Positions 59,687 to 64,000 of a stretch of DNA of 64,000 nucleotides are shown in pieces. The notes below the pieces were generated by a model, which saw nothing but the letters and a program-made list of their open reading frames with translations, was not told the DNA's origin and ran no database searches. How positions within the stretch are numbered: position 1 is the stretch's first letter; every line of letters starts with the position of its first letter. Both the position numbers and the translations under genes were made by a program. This stretch comes from Sphingomonas sp. FARSPH (GTDB lineage Bacteria; Pseudomonadota; Alphaproteobacteria; Sphingomonadales; Sphingomonadaceae). The stretch covers positions 1,665,001 to 1,729,000 of the forward strand of contig NZ_CP029985.1 of the NCBI RefSeq assembly GCF_003355005.1, given 5' to 3'.

Positions 59687-60988
59687 ATGGCTCCCCTTCC
59701 GCCCTTCCCCTGGATCGACGTCCTCATCATCCTCGCGCTCGTCGCGTTGAACGGCGTCTTCGCGATGAGCGAACTCGCGCTCGTCTCGTCGCGCCGCGCG
59801 CGGCTGGAGGCGATGGCCCGCACCGGGCGCAAGGGCGCGACGACCGCGATGGCGCTCGCCGCCGACCCCGGCAAGTTCCTGTCGACGGTGCAGATCGGCA
59901 TCACGCTGATCGGCATCCTCGCCGGCGCCTATTCCGGCTCCAGCCTCGGCGGACCGACCGCGGCGCGGCTCCAGGCGCTCGGCCTGTCGCAGCATAGCGC
60001 GGAAACTTTGGGCTTCGCGATCGTCATCGGCCTCACCACCTACGCCTCGCTGATCGTCGGCGAACTCGTCCCCAAGCAGTTCGCGCTGCGCAAGCCAGAG
60101 GTCGTTGCCGCGCTGGTCGCGGTGCCGATGCGCTGGATCGCGATCGGCTGCGCGCCGCTCGTCTGGCTACTCGATTCGTCGAGCGCGCTCGTCTTTCGCC
60201 TGATCGGCCTCAACCGCGAATCGGAGGATCAGGTGACGGCGGAGGAGCTGCACCTGATCGTCGCGGAGGCGAGCAAGTCGGGCGTGATCGAAGAGCATGA
60301 GCGCACGATCATCTCCGGCGTCGTCCGCCTCGCCGACCGCCCGGTGCGCGAGGTGATGACGCCGCGCACCGAGGTCGACTGGCTCGACGTGCGCGCCAGC
60401 GCCGACGAGGTGCGCGACGCGCTGCTCGCCTCGCCGCACAGCCGCATCCCCGTCGCGGAAGGATCGATCGACGCGGTCGTCGGCGTCGTCCAGGCGCGCG
60501 ACATCGCCGGCGCGCTGTTCCGCGGCGCACCGCTCGACCTGGCGCAACTGATGCGCAAGGCGCCCGTCGTCATCGACCGGATCGACGCGATGGACGCGCT
60601 GATCGAACTGCGCCGTGCCGAGGTGCCGATGGCGCTGATCCACGACGAATACGGCCATTTCGAAGGGATCGTGACGCCGTCGGATCTGCTCGCCGCGATC
60701 GCGGGCGAATTCGCGTCCGATGCCGATCCCGACGACGCGCCATCCGTCGTGGTGCGCGACGACGGGTCGCTGCTCGTCGCGGGCACGATGGCGGCCGATG
60801 CGCTGGCCGAGCGGCTGGGCATCGACCTGCCCGAGGATCGCGACTACGCCACCGTCGCCGGCCTCGCGCTCGCCGCCTTCCGCCATTTGCCCGGCGAGGG
60901 CGAAAGCTTCGAGGAACAGGGCTGGCGGTTCGAGGTCGTCGACCTCGACGGCCGCCGCATCGACAAATTGCTGGTCAGCGAGGCCTAG
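59687..60988 (+). CDS. CNNM/CorC-type hemolysin-family transporter
   Basis: A 433-residue inner-membrane protein with a DUF21/CNNM transmembrane domain (about residues 1-180, three to four helices, LNGVFAMSELALVSSRRARLE), a CBS-domain pair (about 200-330; VMTPRTEVDWLD, HDEYGHFEGIVTPSDLLAAI) and a C-terminal CorC_HlyC domain (about 345-430). It is usually linked to Mg2+/Co2+ transport or efflux, and the label hemolysin is historical. The ATG at 59687 follows AGAGAGGCAACGCCG. No operon partner: map is convergent, 110 bases away, and the OmpA gene is divergent. Confidence 0.92.
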   Translation: MAPLPPFPWIDVLIILALVALNGVFAMSELALVSSRRARLEAMARTGRKGATTAMALAADPGKFLSTVQIGITLIGILAGAYSGSSLGGPTAARLQALGLSQHSAETLGFAIVIGLTTYASLIVGELVPKQFALRKPEVVAALVAVPMRWIAIGCAPLVWLLDSSSALVFRLIGLNRESEDQVTAEELHLIVAEASKSGVIEEHERTIISGVVRLADRPVREVMTPRTEVDWLDVRASADEVRDALLASPHSRIPVAEGSIDAVVGVVQARDIAGALFRGAPLDLAQLMRKAPVVIDRIDAMDALIELRRAEVPMALIHDEYGHFEGIVTPSDLLAAIAGEFASDADPDDAPSVVVRDDGSLLVAGTMAADALAERLGIDLPEDRDYATVAGLALAAFRHLPGEGESFEEQGWRFEVVDLDGRRIDKLLVSEA

Positions 60989-61098
60989 GCGCAACCGTTA
61001 CCGCGGATGTGTTCCGGAGTGACGGAGGAACTGATCTTTCGACACGCGTGATAGGTTAAGGCGGACCGGTCCCGGGAGCCCGGCCCGGCGCGTGCTCC

Positions 61099-61878
61099 CT
61101 ACCGCCCCGCCACCTCGCCTTCGCGCAGCGTCAGCACCTCGACACCCGTCGCGGTCACCGCCACGGTATGCTCGAACTGCGCAGAGAGTTTCCCGTCGTC
61201 GGTCACCACCGTCCAGCCGTCGTCCTCGGTCGACACGCCGCGCCGGCCCTGGTTGAGCATCGGTTCGATCGTAAAGGTCATGCCTGCGCGCAGCACCTCG
61301 CCGGTGCCCGCCCGGCCGAAATGCAGCACGGTCGGCTCCTCGTGCATCTCGCGGCCGATGCCGTGGCCGCCATAGTCGCGCACCACCGAATAACCGTTGG
61401 CCTTAGCATGGCGTTCGATCGCAAAGCCGATGTCGCCCAGCCGCGCGCCCGGGCGCACCGCGCGAATGCCCCTCCACATCGCCGCCTGCGTCACGTCGAG
61501 CAGCCGCCGCGCGGCGGGCGCGACGTTGCCGACGGCGTAGGTCTTGCTTGAATCGGCGATATAGCCGTTCTTCTCCAGCGTGATGTCGAGGTTGACGATA
61601 TCGCCGTCGCGCAGAACATCGTCGGCGCTCGGCACGCCGTGGCAGACGACATGGTTGATCGAGCTGTTGAGCACATAGGCGAAGCCATATTGCCCCTTGC
61701 TCGCCGGTCGCGCGGAAAGGTCGATGGTGATGAACCGTTCGACCATGTCGTTGATTGCCAGCGTCGACAGGCCAAGCAGTGATTGGCGATCGAGCATTTC
61801 GAATACCGAGGCGAGCAGCCGGCCCGACACCCGCATCAGCGCGATTTCGTCGGGCGTCTTGATCGTGCCGGCGGTCAC
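61099..61878 (-). CDS. map: Methionine aminopeptidase, type I
   Basis: MetAP removes the initiator methionine from new proteins. The 259-residue enzyme has all five metal ligands of type I: Asp in VNLDITLEKNGYIAD (the first and second Asp), His in GGHGIG, Glu in FTIEPML and Glu in SAQFEHT; the substrate His is in NHVVCHGVPS. It starts with GTG 61878, which overlaps the stop of the HhH membrane protein gene (GTGA), so the two are translated together. The open 110-base stretch after its stop contains no clear terminator. Confidence 0.96.
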   Translation of the reverse strand: MTAGTIKTPDEIALMRVSGRLLASVFEMLDRQSLLGLSTLAINDMVERFITIDLSARPASKGQYGFAYVLNSSINHVVCHGVPSADDVLRDGDIVNLDITLEKNGYIADSSKTYAVGNVAPAARRLLDVTQAAMWRGIRAVRPGARLGDIGFAIERHAKANGYSVVRDYGGHGIGREMHEEPTVLHFGRAGTGEVLRAGMTFTIEPMLNQGRRGVSTEDDGWTVVTDDGKLSAQFEHTVAVTATGVEVLTLREGEVAGR

Positions 61879-62564
61879 AGCCGACCGAACACCGCCTCGA
61901 ACCCCTTGATATCGCCCGCTGCGAGCAGCCGCGCCTGTTCGATCCAGCGATCGCGCGCCATCCGCCCGCTGAACGCGCCGAGATCCGCGTCGAGCCGCGC
62001 GGCGGCGGCATCGTCGAGCGCGGCGAGCTGGCCGACGCGCGTGATGCCGAGCTCGCCCAGCCGCGCCGCAACCTTCGGGCCCAGGCCCTTCAGCTGGCTT
62101 ACCGGCCGGTCCGCCGGATCATCCGGTGCGGCACCCGAATCGGGGATGGACGCCGCCTCCGATGCCGGCGCGGCGTCGAGCGGCGCGGCGGCGGCGATCG
62201 GTTCGTCCGCGATCGGCGCGGTCGCGACAGACGCGGGATCGGGCGCGGCGGGTGCCAGCGGCGGCGGCGGCGGTGCCACCGGCGGCGCGACCGGTGCCGT
62301 CGGGACGGGCGTCGGGGCAGGGGCTTCGCGGACGTCCTCGCCGACCTTGCGCGTCGCCGCTGGTGCCTCAGCCACCTCGGCGTTGCGCGCCTCGATCTCA
62401 CGCTCCGCCTGTCTGCGCCTATGCTTCAGCCGCGCCCCCCAGATCAGGCCGAGGATGACGACGATCGCAAAGATCGCGACGATCGTCAGATGCGCGGTGG
62501 TGAAAAGCGTGGTGGTGCTGGGCAGCAGGCTTTCGCCCGGGACCGATGTGGCGCTGTCGTTCAT
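61875..62564 (-). CDS. Membrane-anchored helix-hairpin-helix protein, unknown
   Basis: A 229-residue protein. A signal-anchor helix (AHLTIVAIFAIVVILGLIWGARL, about residues 24-46) is followed by a basic segment (KHRRRQAEREIEARN), a long Pro/Ala-rich linker (about 70-150) and a C-terminal HhH domain (VSQLKGLGPKVAARLGELGITRVGQLAAL, about 155-183) of the DUF4332-like type, seen also in the C-terminal part of some complex I-linked proteins. It is coupled to map by a GTGA overlap. A nucleic-acid or protein-binding role near the membrane is possible; I do not know its function. Confidence 0.8.
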   Translation of the reverse strand: MNDSATSVPGESLLPSTTTLFTTAHLTIVAIFAIVVILGLIWGARLKHRRRQAEREIEARNAEVAEAPAATRKVGEDVREAPAPTPVPTAPVAPPVAPPPPPLAPAAPDPASVATAPIADEPIAAAAPLDAAPASEAASIPDSGAAPDDPADRPVSQLKGLGPKVAARLGELGITRVGQLAALDDAAAARLDADLGAFSGRMARDRWIEQARLLAAGDIKGFEAVFGRL

Positions 62565-62652
62565 CGTCTCATCCTAATTGCCGCCGCGCAGCCTGCAAAC
62601 GGGTCGTCCGGGAAAGAGGCAAGCAAAAGCGGGTCGGGCCATAGACGTGCCG

Positions 62653-63912
62653 TCAGCGCGCCAGTTCCCGCCAGCCGATGTCGCGGCGGCAGAAGCCATC
62701 GGGAAAGCGGATCGCATCGACCCCGCGATAGGCGGCGTCGCGCGCCGCGCCGATGTCCGCGCCCGACGCCGTCACCGCCAGCACGCGCCCGCCCGCGGCG
62801 ACCAGCCGGTCCCCGTCGGATCGCGTGCCCGCCTGGAACACGACAGCGCCCGTCGCCTCCGCCGCATCGATCCCGTCGATCGTGCCCCCTGCTATGGGCG
62901 TGCCGGGATAGCCCCTCGCCGCGAGCACCACCGTCATCGCCACATCCGCGACGAAGGCGGGCGGCGGGGCCGTATCCAGTCGTCCTTCTGCCACCGCGAG
63001 CAACAACTGCACCAGGTCGCCGCGGAAGCGCAGCATCAGCACCTGGCATTCGGGATCGCCGAACCGCGCGTTATATTCGATCAGCTTCGGCCCCGTCGGC
63101 GTCAGCATCAGCCCGGCATACAGGACGCCGCTGAACGGCATGCCATCTTCGGCCATTGCCTTCACCGTCGGCGCGACGATCTCGTCGATCGCGCGGCGTT
63201 CCAGTTCAGGCGTCAGCACGGGGGCGGGGCTGTATGCGCCCATGCCGCCGGTGTTGGGGCCGGTATCGCCCTCGCCGACGCGCTTGTGATCCTGCGCGCT
63301 GCCGAACGGCATCAGGCTCGTGCCGTCGGTCAGGACGAACAGGCTCGCCTCCTCGCCGGTCAGGAATTCCTCCAGCACGACCGGCGCGTCGCCGGCGGCG
63401 AACATCGCGTCGAACGCCTCGGCCGCCTCCGCCTCGCTCGCGGCGATCACCACGCCCTTGCCTCCGGCGAGCCCGTCCGCCTTGATGACGACGGGATAGC
63501 CGAACGTCGTCGCCAGCGCGGCTTCCGCCTCTGCGCGGCTGCCCACGCGGACGTAGCCGGCGGTCGGGATGTTCGCGCGGCGGCACAGGTCCTTGGTGAA
63601 GCCCTTCGACCCTTCCAGCTGCGCGGCGGCCTTGTCCGGCCCGAACACCGCGATGCCGGCGGCGCGCAGCGCATCGCCCAGCCCGTCGACCAGCGGCGCC
63701 TCGGGCCCGATCACCACCAGGCCGATCGCATGATCGCGCACGAACGCGACGACGGCGGCATGATCCGTCGCATCCAGCGCGGCGCAGGTCGCGTGCGCGG
63801 CGATCCCGGGGTTGCCTGGCGTCGCATAGAGCGTATCGAGGGTCGGCGACTGCGCCAGCCTCCACGCCAATGCGTGTTCGCGTCCGCCGGAGCCGACCAA
63901 CAGGACGTTCAT
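62653..63912 (-). CDS. purD: Phosphoribosylamine-glycine ligase (GAR synthetase)
   Basis: PurD joins glycine to phosphoribosylamine with ATP, the second step of purine synthesis. The 419-residue ATP-grasp enzyme begins MNVLLVGSGGREHALAW, and shows IGPEAPLVDGLGDALR, GSKGFTKDLCRRANIPTAGY, VVIKADGLAGGKGVVIA, SAQDHKRVGEGDTGPNTGGMGAYSPAP and IEYNARFGDPECQ, all standard. Length matches the family. Start ATG 63912 lies eight bases after AGGAAGG. Its start codon overlaps the divergent xseA start codon by two bases. Confidence 0.97.
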   Translation of the reverse strand: MNVLLVGSGGREHALAWRLAQSPTLDTLYATPGNPGIAAHATCAALDATDHAAVVAFVRDHAIGLVVIGPEAPLVDGLGDALRAAGIAVFGPDKAAAQLEGSKGFTKDLCRRANIPTAGYVRVGSRAEAEAALATTFGYPVVIKADGLAGGKGVVIAASEAEAAEAFDAMFAAGDAPVVLEEFLTGEEASLFVLTDGTSLMPFGSAQDHKRVGEGDTGPNTGGMGAYSPAPVLTPELERRAIDEIVAPTVKAMAEDGMPFSGVLYAGLMLTPTGPKLIEYNARFGDPECQVLMLRFRGDLVQLLLAVAEGRLDTAPPPAFVADVAMTVVLAARGYPGTPIAGGTIDGIDAAEATGAVVFQAGTRSDGDRLVAAGGRVLAVTASGADIGAARDAAYRGVDAIRFPDGFCRRDIGWRELAR

Positions 63913-64000
63913 GCCCGATCCCTTCCTCGATGATGACCCGCGGCTGCTAGCCGAGCCGCGCCCCGGCGACAACGCGCTCGCGCTGTCGGTCGGCGAACTC
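63911..64000 (+). CDS. xseA: Exodeoxyribonuclease VII large subunit (3' end outside window)
   Basis: The first 30 codons are present. They begin MPDPFLDDDPRLLAEPRPGD and continue NALALSVGEL. The segment NALALSVGEL matches the N-terminal OB-fold start of XseA (typically D-N-x-P-x-L-S-V-G-E-L). XseA with XseB degrades single-stranded DNA. The start follows AGGACGTTC, a ribosome site lying inside purD's first codons. The call relies on this short segment and on the known purD-xseA neighbourhood, so it is good but not certain. Confidence 0.8.
   Translation, partial: MPDPFLDDDPRLLAEPRPGDNALALSVGEL

Overview
The window is one contiguous stretch of a strongly GC-rich alphaproteobacterial chromosome, most likely from a sphingomonad (Sphingomonas or a close relative). 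This is an inference from the gene families: a DUF1134/EipA-type envelope protein, two TorF-type putative porins, an Oar-like TonB-dependent receptor, a single long Rsh (p)ppGpp enzyme, a class I PHA synthase with a phasin, and several REP-like palindromes of the kind that litter sphingomonad intergenic regions. It reads as ordinary core chromosome. I see no integrase, transposase, phage gene, CRISPR array or rRNA. One tRNA-Ser(GCT) is present. Genes are dense on both strands and most long antisense frames are GC-driven shadows.

Layout. 1-1.65 kb: the end of pyrC and, convergent to it, a DUF1134 protein. 1.8-8 kb: tRNA-Ser, then a TorF-type porin, a 27-residue microprotein, kdpF, kdpA, kdpB, kdpC and a small membrane protein, which form a potassium-uptake operon with no kdpDE beside it. 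8-20.7 kb: two DMT-type exporters, a dicarboxylate symporter, an FMN reductase, a class A penicillin-binding protein, a YgiB/YgiC-like lipoprotein plus ATP-grasp pair, a second TorF porin, a threonine aldolase, an SDR and an M28 peptidase. 20.9-31.5 kb: aminopeptidase N, then a surface-glycan group (a GT-C-like membrane protein, a GtrA flippase-like protein, a methyltransferase and a GtrB-like glycosyltransferase) and a TonB-dependent receptor. 31.5-38.6 kb: the Rsh stringent-response enzyme, an HxlR regulator, a TauE exporter, an AlaC-like aminotransferase and a DUF885 protein. 38.7-43.9 kb: phaC, phasin, clpS, a Crp/Fnr regulator and murA. 44-49.4 kb: a minus-strand operon lgt, midA-like, GNAT, pgeF, a cystathionine gamma-synthase-like gene and a phosphoribosyltransferase. 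49.4-55.7 kb: an acyl-CoA ligase, a Tat-exported molybdopterin enzyme subunit, ferrochelatase and phaB. 55.9-64 kb: a glycine-zipper protein, a phytase-like esterase, rpmB, tadA, an OmpA lipoprotein, a CNNM/CorC transporter, map, an HhH membrane protein, and purD divergent from the start of xseA.

How the genes work together. PhaC, phasin and PhaB make and coat polyhydroxyalkanoate granules, although the thiolase is not here and phaB lies about 14 kb from phaC. KdpFABC takes up potassium at high affinity. Lgt, the two candidate lipoproteins, MurA and the class A PBP serve envelope biogenesis. Many gene joints use ATGA or GTGA overlaps, which suggests translational coupling.

The least explained structures are a pair of dispersed two-box intergenic elements (23636-23766 and 51410-51583), a 129-bp element with terminal inverted repeats after the PBP gene, a palindrome over the phasin start point, a strong second start inside the phasin gene, and the interlocked start codons of purD and xseA. 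I did not find a clearly novel multi-gene system.
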